DNA from: Agrobacterium pusense
GTDB lineage: Bacteria; Pseudomonadota; Alphaproteobacteria; Rhizobiales; Rhizobiaceae
Direction: 5' to 3'
NCBI RefSeq assembly: GCF_900102105.1
Contig: NZ_FNBB01000005.1
Coordinates: 124,001 to 188,000 of the forward strand
DNA: 64,000 bases
Part shown: positions 37,700 to 45,874 of the stretch, one piece after another
Position numbering within the stretch: position 1 is the first letter of the stretch
How the letters are laid out: each line of letters begins with the position of its first letter
Made by a program: the position numbers and the translations under genes
Notes under the pieces: generated by a model
The model's input: only the letters and a program-made list of their open reading frames with translations
Told to the model about the DNA's origin: nothing
Database searches by the model: none

Positions 37700-38455
37700 T
37701 CAAAGCGAGGCGGTAATGCCGCCGTCGACGTAGAGAATGTGGCCGTTCACGAAGGATGAGGCATCGGACGACAGGAAAATGCAGGCGCCGACGAGCTCTT
37801 CGACCTTGCCCCAGCGACCGGCCGGCGTACGCTTTTCAAGCCATGCCGAAAAGGTCTCGTCCGCAACAAGGGCGGCGTTGAGCGGGGTGTCGAAATAACC
37901 GGGCGCAATGGCGTTACACTGCAGTCCATATTTGGCCCAGTCCGTCGCCATGCCTTTTGTCAGGTTGCCAACGGCACCCTTGGTGGCGGTGTAGGGGGCG
38001 ATGCCGGGGCGGGCAAGGGCGGTCTGCACGCTGGCGATGTTGATGATCTTGCCACGGCCGCGGCCGATCATGTGGCGCGCGGCAGCCTGCCCGGCGTGAA
38101 ACACCGAGGCGACGTTGGTTTGCAGCAGGCGCTCGAAGGCATCCGCCGGAAAATCCTCCAGCGGCGTTCGGTGTTGCATACCGGCATTGTTGACGAGGAT
38201 ATCGATGGGGCCGACCTCCGCTTCGAAACGGTCGATCGCCTCGCGCACCGCGCCGTGATCGGTAGCATCGAAGGCAAGCGTTCTGGCACCCTTGATGCCC
38301 GCTGCCGCCGCCTTCAGCTTCACCTCATCGCGCCCGTTCAGCACCACTTCCGCCCCTGCTTCCGCCAGCCCGTGCGCCAGCGCCAACCCGATGCCCTGGG
38401 ACGAACCCGTGATCAGGGCGCGGCGGCCGGAAAGATCGAACAAATTAAGGCCCAC
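37700..38455 (-). CDS. idnO: short-chain dehydrogenase, gluconate 5-dehydrogenase-like (IdnO)
   Basis: 251 aa classical SDR: cofactor motif TGSSQGIG at 16-23, NNAG at 89-92, catalytic S142, Y155 and K159 (YTATK). Similarity to gluconate 5-dehydrogenases (5-keto-D-gluconate reductases) is my reading of the N-terminus NLFDLSGRRALITGSSQGIG and the C-terminus VNGHILYVDGGITASL. Start is GTG 38455, with GGAGGAAACA directly upstream, not the longer frame. Divergent from an L-idonate dehydrogenase gene, and a gluconate-type operator lies 41 bp upstream. Confidence 0.8.
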   Translation of the reverse strand: MGLNLFDLSGRRALITGSSQGIGLALAHGLAEAGAEVVLNGRDEVKLKAAAAGIKGARTLAFDATDHGAVREAIDRFEAEVGPIDILVNNAGMQHRTPLEDFPADAFERLLQTNVASVFHAGQAAARHMIGRGRGKIINIASVQTALARPGIAPYTATKGAVGNLTKGMATDWAKYGLQCNAIAPGYFDTPLNAALVADETFSAWLEKRTPAGRWGKVEELVGACIFLSSDASSFVNGHILYVDGGITASL

Positions 38456-38495
38456 TGTTTCCTCCAGTCTCTCGACATTGCATTCTTGAAAGTAT

Positions 38496-38511
38496 ATGTT
38501 ACCGATAACAT
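38496..38511. promoter_or_regulatory. GntR/IdnR (LacI-type) operator-like palindrome
   Basis: ATGTTACCGATAACAT, a 16 bp near-perfect palindrome of the type bound by LacI-family gluconate/idonate repressors. It adjoins a TATACT sequence on the minus strand, upstream of the idnO-like gene. No LacI-family gene occurs in this window. Confidence 0.7.
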
Positions 38512-38634
38512 TCATCCGTTTGAGGGCGGATGTCAAGGCTGATGCGCCCGCTTTCGGTACGTATCGGGCGGGTGGCGAACTGACAAGGCGCGTCGAGGCG
38601 CATCTTGCGGCAGCAATGGGATGAAGAATTTTAT

Positions 38635-38649
38635 GCGCCATAATGGCGC
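38635..38649. promoter_or_regulatory. palindrome just upstream of idnD
   Basis: GCGCCAT-A-ATGGCGC, 7 bp perfect arms, 20 bp before the idnD ATG. It could be an operator or a leader hairpin. Confidence 0.4.
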
Positions 38650-38669
38650 GCGCTTGAACGGGAGTTGTC

Positions 38670-39701
38670 ATGAAAGCGATTGTCGCCCACGGGGCAAAGG
38701 ATGTGCGCATCGAAGACCGGCCGGAGGAAAAGCCGGGACCGGGTGAGGTGCGGCTCCGTCTGGCCAGGGGCGGAATCTGCGGCAGTGATCTGCACTATTA
38801 CAATCATGGCGGTTTCGGCGCCGTGCGGCTGCGTGAACCGATGGTGCTGGGCCATGAGGTCTCCGCCGTCATTGAGGAACTGGGCGAAGGCGTCGATGGG
38901 CTGAAGATCGGTGGTCTGGTTGCGGTTTCGCCATCCCGCCCGTGCCGAACCTGCCGCTTCTGCCAGGAAGGCCTGCACAACCAGTGCCTGAACATGCGGT
39001 TTTATGGCAGCGCCATGCCTTTCCCGCATATTCAGGGCGCCTTCCGCGAGGTCCTGGTGGCCGATGCCCTGCAATGCGTGCCGGCCGATGGCCTGAGCGC
39101 CGGTGAGGCCGCCATGGCGGAACCGCTGGCGGTAACGCTGCACGCCACCCGCCGAGCCGGTGATATGCTGGGAAAACGTGTGCTGGTCACGGGCTGCGGC
39201 CCGATCGGTATCCTCTCCATTCTGGCCGCGCGCCGCGCCGGTGCAGCTGAGATCGTCGCCACCGATCTTTCCGATTTCACGCTTGGCAAGGCGCGTGAGG
39301 CGGGTGCGGATCGCGTCATCAATAGCAAGGACGAGCCCGACGCGCTTGCCGCCTACGGTGCGAACAAGGGAACCTTCGATATTCTCTATGAATGCTCAGG
39401 CGCCGCCGTGGCGCTTGCCGGCGGCATCGCGGCGCTTCGCCCGCGCGGCATCATCGTCCAGCTTGGCCTTGGCGGCGATATGAGCTTGCCGATGATGGCG
39501 ATCACCGCCAAGGAACTCGATCTGCGCGGTTCCTTCCGCTTCCATGAGGAATTCGCAACCGGCGTTGAATTGATGCAAAAGGGCCTGATCGATGTCAAAC
39601 CTTTCATCACCCAGACCGTTGATCTCGCCGATGCCATCTCGGCCTTCGAATTCGCTTCCGACCGCAGCCGCGCCATGAAGGTTCAGATCGCTTTCTCGTA
39701 A
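38670..39701 (+). CDS. idnD: L-idonate 5-dehydrogenase-like zinc alcohol dehydrogenase
   Basis: 343 aa medium-chain dehydrogenase oxidising L-idonate to 5-keto-gluconate, which the divergent SDR would reduce to gluconate. Catalytic zinc ligands C37 and H62-E63; structural zinc cysteines C92, C95, C98 and C106; NAD Rossmann loop VTGCGPIGIL. GGGAG lies 6 nt before the ATG. A strong terminator follows. Sorbitol/idonate substrate specificity cannot be settled from sequence. Confidence 0.82.
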   Translation: MKAIVAHGAKDVRIEDRPEEKPGPGEVRLRLARGGICGSDLHYYNHGGFGAVRLREPMVLGHEVSAVIEELGEGVDGLKIGGLVAVSPSRPCRTCRFCQEGLHNQCLNMRFYGSAMPFPHIQGAFREVLVADALQCVPADGLSAGEAAMAEPLAVTLHATRRAGDMLGKRVLVTGCGPIGILSILAARRAGAAEIVATDLSDFTLGKAREAGADRVINSKDEPDALAAYGANKGTFDILYECSGAAVALAGGIAALRPRGIIVQLGLGGDMSLPMMAITAKELDLRGSFRFHEEFATGVELMQKGLIDVKPFITQTVDLADAISAFEFASDRSRAMKVQIAFS

Positions 39702-39736
39702 GCAAGGTTTCTACGTGCGAATACGCCGACGTTTCG

Positions 39737-39770
39737 ATTGGCGGCGGGTTATCCCGCCGCCAATTTTTTT
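39737..39770 (+). terminator. rho-independent terminator after idnD
   Basis: ATTGGCGGCGGG and CCCGCCGCCAAT, a 12 bp perfect stem with TTAT loop, followed by six or more T. Confidence 0.9.
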
Positions 39771-39835
39771 GGGCTGATTGTTGGTCGTAGCGACTCGCGT
39801 AGATGTTATCGATATCATCGACTGCTTCGGAGACT

Positions 39836-39943
39836 TCATTCCGGCCTTGAGCCGGAATCCAGCCGACACGCGTCTGCGCGACGAGAGAGTCCTTGCGGCC
39901 CAAGGACTTGGGCTGGCTGGATTCCGGCTCAAGACCGGAATGA
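39836..39943. repeat. dispersed palindromic intergenic element
   Basis: Two 29 bp arms (39836-39864 and 39915-39943) are inverted copies with a single mismatch, each reading TCATTCCGGCCTTGAGCCGG outward and ending in AATCCAGCC. The 50 bp between them is not obviously coding. Elements with this ATTCCGG(C/T)xTTGAGCCGGAATCCAG core recur in alphaproteobacterial intergenic DNA; here it lies between the idnD terminator and the cyd control region. Confidence 0.75.
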
Positions 39944-40071
39944 CGGAGGGAAAGTGACGGACGCCAGCAAACGCTCCAGCCTGTCATACCCCCAACACGA
40001 CTGCCGCATATTTTGCCCGGACTGCACCCAGGACCGTCTATACCAGCGTCGTCTCTGCCCATTTGCACATT

Positions 40072-40085
40072 TTGACGCAGGTCAA
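40072..40085. promoter_or_regulatory. FNR/FixK-type box upstream of the cyd locus
   Basis: TTGACGCAGGTCAA fits the TTGAY-N4-RTCAA consensus of FNR/FixK/FnrN activators exactly. It is about 75 bp before the GbsR/MarR gene, so low oxygen probably induces the whole regulator-cydDCABX unit. Confidence 0.7.
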
Positions 40086-40125
40086 AAAGGTGATTTGCCG
40101 CCAGTCGATTTTTGCGTTATCGAAA

Positions 40126-40143
40126 TTTCAGAAATTACTGAAA
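40126..40143. promoter_or_regulatory. palindrome between FNR box and regulator gene
   Basis: TTTCAG-AAATTA-CTGAAA, 6 bp perfect arms, 17 bp upstream of the GbsR/MarR start. A MarR-type dimer could bind here for autorepression. Confidence 0.5.
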
Positions 40144-40160
40144 ATTCAGAAGGAAGAGAA

Positions 40161-40739
40161 ATGCCTTCCAATCTCTCTCCACTCGTTCAGTCCTTCGTGC
40201 TGCATTTCGGTGAGATGGGCAGCCGCTGGGGCATCAACCGCACTGTCGGCCAAGTTTATGCTCTGCTTTACATATCGCCACAGCCGCTCTGCGCGGACGA
40301 TATTGTGGAGGCGCTCGGCATTTCGCGGTCCAACGTGTCGATGAGCCTCAAGGAACTGCAAGCCTGGAACCTGGCAATCCTCAAGCACTTCCCCGGAGAC
40401 AGGCGTGATTTTTTCACGACGCCTGAGGATGTCTGGCACATCCTGCGAACGCTTGCTGAGGAGCGCAAGAAACGCGAAATCGATCCGACCCTCAGCGTGC
40501 TTCGGGAAATCCTGATGGAAACGCCGGAAAACGAAGATGAGCGTCATGCGCAGAGGCGTATCGATGAGATGAAGACGCTGATCGAGCAGCTCACGGGTTG
40601 GTATGACGATGTGAAAAGGCTGGAGACGGAACGGCTGGCTTCTCTTCTGGCGCTCGGCTCCAAAGTCACCAAGCTTCTGGAGGCCAAGGACAAGATCGTT
40701 TCCCTTGGTCGGCCCCGCGTCGCGAAAAAGGACGGCTAA
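40161..40739 (+). CDS. GbsR/MarR family transcriptional regulator (cyd-linked)
   Basis: 192 aa with an N-terminal winged helix-turn-helix (WGINRTVGQVYALLYISPQPLCADDIVEALGISRSNVSMSLKELQAW, about 24-70) followed by a charged helical C-terminal dimer region. ATG 40161 has AAGGAAGAG 6 nt upstream; the frame extending back to 39738 is noise. It ends 7 bp before cydD, so it is part of the cyd operon and likely controls it together with FNR/FixK. Confidence 0.88.
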   Translation: MPSNLSPLVQSFVLHFGEMGSRWGINRTVGQVYALLYISPQPLCADDIVEALGISRSNVSMSLKELQAWNLAILKHFPGDRRDFFTTPEDVWHILRTLAEERKKREIDPTLSVLREILMETPENEDERHAQRRIDEMKTLIEQLTGWYDDVKRLETERLASLLALGSKVTKLLEAKDKIVSLGRPRVAKKDG

Positions 40740-40746
40740 GGCGATC

Positions 40747-42540
40747 ATGACCATGTCAGCCCAGACCCCTCCCTTGGCCGACAGCCGCGATGACGGCTGT
40801 TCCGCGCCGGTTGCACTGTCGCTCGGTACGCGGCGGGTCTTTTCCATTCCTGGCCGCAAGCCCCGCGCCGATAAAGCGCCCACCCCGCAAAAAATGCACG
40901 CACCGGCGGCGGCAAGATCGGCTTCCCTGCTGCATGTTCTCGTTTCGCTGTTCTGGTTGCCACAGGCGGGTCTGCTTGCCTTTTCCGTCGGAAAAATTGC
41001 TGATGGTGCGCCAATGATGGCGCTCCTGCCGCCGGCTGCCGCCATTTTTCTTCTCGGTATCCTCAAGGCCCTTCTGGAAAAAACCGCAGCGCGCATGTCG
41101 TTCCGTATAGCGCGGGCGGCTCTTTCGCAGCGGCGGCTGGAAGCGCTCCACGCCCTCGCCAGGGTCTCCCCGCTCGACCTCTCGCGAACGGCTTCCGGTG
41201 AGGTGGCAGCTGTCGTCGCCGAAACGTCGGAGGCACTGGTGCCCTATCTTTCCCGTTTTCAGCCGGCAAGGATGAAGGCAACGATCGTTCCCGTGGCATA
41301 TGCCCTCGTCATCCTTCCGTTCAGCTGGATCGCGGCGCTGGTGCTTTTGCTTGCCATGCCGACCATTCCGCTGTTCATGGCTTTGATTGGCTGGCAGGCC
41401 AAGGCCGCCAGTGAAAAGCAGCTTGTTGAGGCCGGCAATATGAACGCCTTCCTGCTCGACCGGCTGCGCGGGCTGGAAACGATTCGGGCGCTGGAAGCGG
41501 TCGATCTAACGGCCACACGCCTGAGCGCCGATGCGCAGAATCTCAAGAAGCGAACGATGGCGGTGCTCAGGATCGCCTTTCTCTCATCGGCAGTGCTTGA
41601 GCTTTTCGCGGCGCTCGGCGTCGCCATGACCGCCGTTTACATTGGTTTCCATCTGCTCGGCTTTCTCGATTTCGGCGCGTGGGGTCAGAAACTGACGCTT
41701 GCCGAAGGTCTTTTCATCTTGCTTCTCGCGCCAGCATTTTTCGAGCCTCTGCGGGAATTGTCCGCCGTCTGGCACGACCGGGCGGCCGGCGAGGCTGCGC
41801 TCGGCGCGCTCGACAATCTGGCGAAGGGTGGGGCGGCTATTGCAGGCACGGGCAAGGACGCGCCGGACGTGACAGTTGCGACGCCGGCAACCGTGGATAT
41901 GCATGACCTGACCTTCGCCTATCCCGGTGCATCGCCCGTGCTTCGAAATTTCGATTTCAATGTCCGGGCGGGTGAAACAGTGGCACTTCTCGGACCCTCC
42001 GGTTGCGGCAAATCCACGGTGCTCTCCCTTATTGCCGGGCTCGCCAAGGCACAGGGCGGCACGATAAAAATCGGCGGCACCGTACTCGGCGATGAGACGG
42101 CGGACATACTGCGCAAATCCATCGGGTGGATTGGCCAGAAGCCGTTTTTCACAGCCGGCTCGCTGGAGGCGAACATTCGCTTCGGCCGGGCCGGCATCAC
42201 GCGGAGCATGGTTGACAAGGCGCTTGAAAGCACCGGCCTCGATCAATTGTCGTCTTCCCGCGGGCATCTGCCGGTGGGAGATGGCGGCCATGGCATTTCC
42301 GGCGGTGAAGCGGTGCGGCTCGCCATTGCCCGTGCCTTCGCCGACCCCGCCGCACGGCTCATTCTGGCCGATGAGCCAACGGCGCATCTCGACCGCGAGA
42401 CGGCCGAACTCGTTACGGAAAACCTGCTGCAACTGGCAAAGGGAAGGACGTTGATCGTCGCGACCCATGATCCGGTGCTGGCCGCGCGCATGGACAGGGT
42501 CGTGGATATGGCGGCGGTGAGATCGGGAGATCCCTCATGA
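40747..42540 (+). CDS. cydD: CydD, ABC exporter subunit for cytochrome bd assembly
   Basis: 597 aa half-transporter that with CydC moves thiols (cysteine/glutathione) to the periplasm, needed to assemble cytochrome bd. N-terminal membrane domain from about 60 to 330 with six hydrophobic helices; ATPase domain with Walker A GPSGCGKST near 415-423, signature ISGGEAVRLAIAR near 516 (Q of LSGGQ replaced by E), and Walker B LILADEPTAHLD near 537. The 3' end overlaps cydC by 4 bp. Confidence 0.92.
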   Translation: MTMSAQTPPLADSRDDGCSAPVALSLGTRRVFSIPGRKPRADKAPTPQKMHAPAAARSASLLHVLVSLFWLPQAGLLAFSVGKIADGAPMMALLPPAAAIFLLGILKALLEKTAARMSFRIARAALSQRRLEALHALARVSPLDLSRTASGEVAAVVAETSEALVPYLSRFQPARMKATIVPVAYALVILPFSWIAALVLLLAMPTIPLFMALIGWQAKAASEKQLVEAGNMNAFLLDRLRGLETIRALEAVDLTATRLSADAQNLKKRTMAVLRIAFLSSAVLELFAALGVAMTAVYIGFHLLGFLDFGAWGQKLTLAEGLFILLLAPAFFEPLRELSAVWHDRAAGEAALGALDNLAKGGAAIAGTGKDAPDVTVATPATVDMHDLTFAYPGASPVLRNFDFNVRAGETVALLGPSGCGKSTVLSLIAGLAKAQGGTIKIGGTVLGDETADILRKSIGWIGQKPFFTAGSLEANIRFGRAGITRSMVDKALESTGLDQLSSSRGHLPVGDGGHGISGGEAVRLAIARAFADPAARLILADEPTAHLDRETAELVTENLLQLAKGRTLIVATHDPVLAARMDRVVDMAAVRSGDPS

Positions 42541-44222
42541 TGTCACGCTTCGCCATATTGAAACCCGTTATCGCCCTCTTCTGGTCGGCACGGAGCGGCA
42601 TGTTGCTGGCCGGTGCGGTTCTTGCGGCGACTACAGTGCTGGCTGGCATCGGTCTGCTTGGCATATCCGGCTGGTTTATCACGGCCACCGCCATTGCCGG
42701 CCTGCTTCCGGCGACAGCTTATGCTTTCGACGTTTTTGCACCTTCAGCCGCCATTCGCCTTCTCGCGCTGGCCCGCACCGCCGCGCGGTATGGTGAGCGC
42801 ATGACGACCCACGAGGCCACGCTTTCCATCCTCGCGGCACTTCGGGAAAAGCTGTTTCGCGGTTTTGCAGCGCCGCAGGCGGCGAAAAATCTCCAGGCAA
42901 GGCCGGCGCGCCTTTTGAACCGGCTGACAGCGGATATCGATGCGCTGGATTCACTCTACCTGCGTGTGCTGCTTCCCGCGGCCGTCGCGGCCCTTGCGGC
43001 GATCGCAACCGGCATCTGGCTTGCTTTCATCGATCCGCTTGCCGGTCTTCTGGCTGCATTGTTTCTTGTCGCTTCCGGCCTCGGTATTGCGGTGCGCGCA
43101 GCTGTGCGGGCGGAGAAATTCTCGCGCCGAAGGGCGGTCGGTCTGGAGGCGCTACGCGCTCGCGCGGCGGATCTTGTCGGCGGGCAGGCGGAACTGCTCG
43201 TGGCCGGCCGGCTTGCCTCACAGGTCGAGGCGGTGAAACGGGCCGATGATTATCTGCTCGATTGTGATGAAGCTTTGAACCGCATTGAGACGAATGCCGG
43301 GTTTTCCTTCGGCGTTGCAACGGCGGTACTTTTGAGCGCGACGCTTCTCGGCGTGGCCTGGCTGGCGGAGCAGGAAAAGCTCGGTGCGCCCGCCGCGGCG
43401 CTTGGCCTGCTGGTCTGTCTGGCAGCGCTGGAGCCGTTCACGGCGCTGCGCCGTGGTGCGATGGAACTGGGACGAACGCTTTTTTCCGCACGCCGCATTG
43501 CACCACGGCTCGCGCCTGCAGCTGCGTTGCACTGTCCGCCCCTGCCGGCTGGCGGCATTGCGGCCAAGCTTCAGGGCGTGCGCCTCGAACGTGAAGGCAA
43601 AGTAGTGCTGACCGGTATCGAGCTTGAGATCTGCGCCGGAGAAAGGCTTGCGATCGTCGGTCCAAGCGGCGCGGGCAAGACAAGCCTCATCCAGCTGCTG
43701 GCGGGCGAATTGCAGCCGTCGGCAGGCACGGTCAGCGCGCTGCCGTCCAGCCCTATGACACAGAGAAGCCAGATCTTCCGCGACAGCATCGCCGACAATC
43801 TAAGGCTGGCAAATCCTGCCGCGACCGAGAGCCAGTTGTGGGAGGTCCTCACGGCGGCGGGCCTTGCCGAACACGTCAAGGCCATGCCGGGTCGACTGGA
43901 GGCGAGGCTTGGCGAAGCGGGACAGGGGCTTTCCGGCGGCCAGTCGCGCCGGCTTGCGCTGGCCCGCTTCCTGCTCACCGACAAGCCCCTCTGGCTTCTC
44001 GACGAGGTGACGGAAGGGCTGGACGGCGAGACCGCCCGCGACGTGCTTGCCCGCCTGTTTGCCTCGGCGGAGGGCAGGACCGTCGTGGTCATCACCCATA
44101 ATCGCCGCGAGGCGGAATTCGCAGACCGCATCGTCGTGCTGAAAGAGGGGCGTCAATTTGATGAATGTCAAAGCGGCACTCCGGAATACGGCGTAGTGCT
44201 GAACACATTGCGCCCGGACTGA
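42537..44222 (+). CDS. cydC: CydC, ABC exporter subunit for cytochrome bd assembly
   Basis: 561 aa partner of CydD. Membrane domain about 15-320; Walker A GPSGAGKTS near 374, canonical signature LSGGQSRRLALAR near 463, Walker B LWLLDEVTEGLD near 484. The non-canonical Walker B tail (DEVTE) is usual for CydC-like halves. ATGATG start overlaps the cydD stop; the downstream cydA begins 68 bp later. Confidence 0.92.
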   Translation: MMSRFAILKPVIALFWSARSGMLLAGAVLAATTVLAGIGLLGISGWFITATAIAGLLPATAYAFDVFAPSAAIRLLALARTAARYGERMTTHEATLSILAALREKLFRGFAAPQAAKNLQARPARLLNRLTADIDALDSLYLRVLLPAAVAALAAIATGIWLAFIDPLAGLLAALFLVASGLGIAVRAAVRAEKFSRRRAVGLEALRARAADLVGGQAELLVAGRLASQVEAVKRADDYLLDCDEALNRIETNAGFSFGVATAVLLSATLLGVAWLAEQEKLGAPAAALGLLVCLAALEPFTALRRGAMELGRTLFSARRIAPRLAPAAALHCPPLPAGGIAAKLQGVRLEREGKVVLTGIELEICAGERLAIVGPSGAGKTSLIQLLAGELQPSAGTVSALPSSPMTQRSQIFRDSIADNLRLANPAATESQLWEVLTAAGLAEHVKAMPGRLEARLGEAGQGLSGGQSRRLALARFLLTDKPLWLLDEVTEGLDGETARDVLARLFASAEGRTVVVITHNRREAEFADRIVVLKEGRQFDECQSGTPEYGVVLNTLRPD

Positions 44223-44290
44223 GATTTTTTTGAGAGCCGGCGTCGTCTTACAAATGGAAGGCCGGCCTTCCGGAAAAGGTGGATAAGACC

Positions 44291-45868
44291 ATGGAACTCG
44301 ACATAGTGGCGCTGTCGCGCCTGCAATTTGCGGTGACGGCTCTCTATCACTTTCTGTTCGTTCCCCTGACGATCGGACTATCGGTGGTGATCGCCATCAT
44401 GGAAACGGTCTATGTCATGACCGGCCGCACAATCTGGCGGCAGATGACGAAATTCTGGGGCACCCTGTTCGGTATCAATTTCGTGCTGGGCGTCTCCACG
44501 GGCATCGTCATGGAATTCCAGTTCGGTATGAACTGGAGTTACTACAGCCATTATGTCGGCGATATCTTCGGTGCGCCGTTGGCGATCGAGGGCATGATGG
44601 CCTTCTTCCTGGAAGCCACCTTCGTCGGTCTGTTCTTTTTCGGCTGGGATAAACTGTCGAAGCTCGGCCATCTCGTCGCGACATGGTGCGTGGCCCTCGG
44701 CTCCAATTTCTCAGCGCTTTGGATATTGATCGCCAATGGCTGGATGCAGAACCCCACGGGCTCCGCCTTCAATCCCCAGACCATGCGCATGGAAGTAACT
44801 GACTTCTTTGAAGTCCTGTTCAACCCGGTGGCGCAGGCGAAGTTCGTTCACACGGTTTCCGCCGGTTATGTCACGGCATCCATCTTCGTGCTCGGCGTTT
44901 CCGCCTGGTATGTGCTGAAAGGCCGCCATGTCGATCTTGCCAAACGCTCGATGACGGTTGCTGCCTCATTCGGCCTGGCGTCCGCGCTGTCCGTCGTCGT
45001 GCTGGGTGATGAAAGTGGTTATCTTTCGACCGAACACCAGAAGATGAAGCTCGCCTCCATCGAAGCCATGTGGGAGACGGAGCCTGCGCCGGCCCCGTTC
45101 ACCGCCATCGGCTTTCCGGATCAGGAATCGCGCGAGACACATTTTGCCGTGAAGATCCCGTGGGTCATGGGCCTCATCGGCACACGCTCGCTCGATACGG
45201 AAATTCCCGGTATCAACGATCTCGTGGAGCAGGCCAAAACCCGCATCCGCGACGGCATCAAGGCCTATGATGCCCTGATGCAGATTCGCGCCACCGGCAA
45301 GGGCGCCGAATTGCCGGAAGAGGTGCGCGGCACCTTCGCGGAACTCGGCCATGAGCTCGGTTACGCCCTGCTGCTGAAACGCTACGTGGACGATCCTCGT
45401 CAGGCGAGCGAAGAGCAGATCGCCAAGGCGGCGGCGGATACCATCCCGCATGTGCCGACGCTCTTCTGGTCGTTCCGCATCATGGTTGGTCTCGGCATGT
45501 TCTTCATCCTTCTGACCGCGACCTTCTTCTATCTTTCGGCCCGCCGCCGGCTGGATCATTACCCGTTGCTGCTGAAGGTGGCGGTATTCGCCATTCCGCT
45601 GCCATGGATCGCGGCGGAAATGGGCTGGGTCGTGGCCGAGTTCGGCCGCCAGCCATGGATCATCGAGGGCGTGTTGCCGACCGCAGCCGCCGTCTCCAGT
45701 CTCAGCGCGTCCACTGTCCTCATCACGCTCCTGTGCTTCATCGCCATCTACACGGTGCTGTTCATCGTCGAGATGGGCCTGATGTTGAAAGCGATCCGCA
45801 AGGGCCCCGATCCGGACCATCAGCCGGAAGCGCCGCTCGTTCCTGAAAAACTCGTCGCTGCGGAGTAA
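44291..45868 (+). CDS. cydA: cytochrome bd ubiquinol oxidase subunit I
   Basis: 525 aa. Haem ligands are visible: H20 (E. coli H19), H187 in KFVHTVSAGY (E. coli H186) and the methionine of FRIMVGLGMF (E. coli M393); proton-path glutamates E100 and E108 are kept. The Q-loop is long (TRSLDTEIPG...ELGYALLLKRYVDDPRQA), placing it in the L-subfamily like E. coli. I prefer ATG 44291 with AAGGTGG upstream; GTG 44279 is possible. Confidence 0.96.
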   Translation: MELDIVALSRLQFAVTALYHFLFVPLTIGLSVVIAIMETVYVMTGRTIWRQMTKFWGTLFGINFVLGVSTGIVMEFQFGMNWSYYSHYVGDIFGAPLAIEGMMAFFLEATFVGLFFFGWDKLSKLGHLVATWCVALGSNFSALWILIANGWMQNPTGSAFNPQTMRMEVTDFFEVLFNPVAQAKFVHTVSAGYVTASIFVLGVSAWYVLKGRHVDLAKRSMTVAASFGLASALSVVVLGDESGYLSTEHQKMKLASIEAMWETEPAPAPFTAIGFPDQESRETHFAVKIPWVMGLIGTRSLDTEIPGINDLVEQAKTRIRDGIKAYDALMQIRATGKGAELPEEVRGTFAELGHELGYALLLKRYVDDPRQASEEQIAKAAADTIPHVPTLFWSFRIMVGLGMFFILLTATFFYLSARRRLDHYPLLLKVAVFAIPLPWIAAEMGWVVAEFGRQPWIIEGVLPTAAAVSSLSASTVLITLLCFIAIYTVLFIVEMGLMLKAIRKGPDPDHQPEAPLVPEKLVAAE

Positions 45869-45874
45869 ACGATC

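Noticed and set aside
39738..40160. N-terminal extension of the GbsR/MarR gene
   Set aside because: Would translate a terminator, a dispersed repeat and the FNR box; ATG 40161 has the ribosome site.
42295..42310. possible loss of function in CydD because the ABC signature reads ISGGE
   Set aside because: Walker A, Walker B and the rest of the nucleotide domain are intact, CydC has LSGGQ, and asymmetric signatures are common in heterodimeric ABC exporters.
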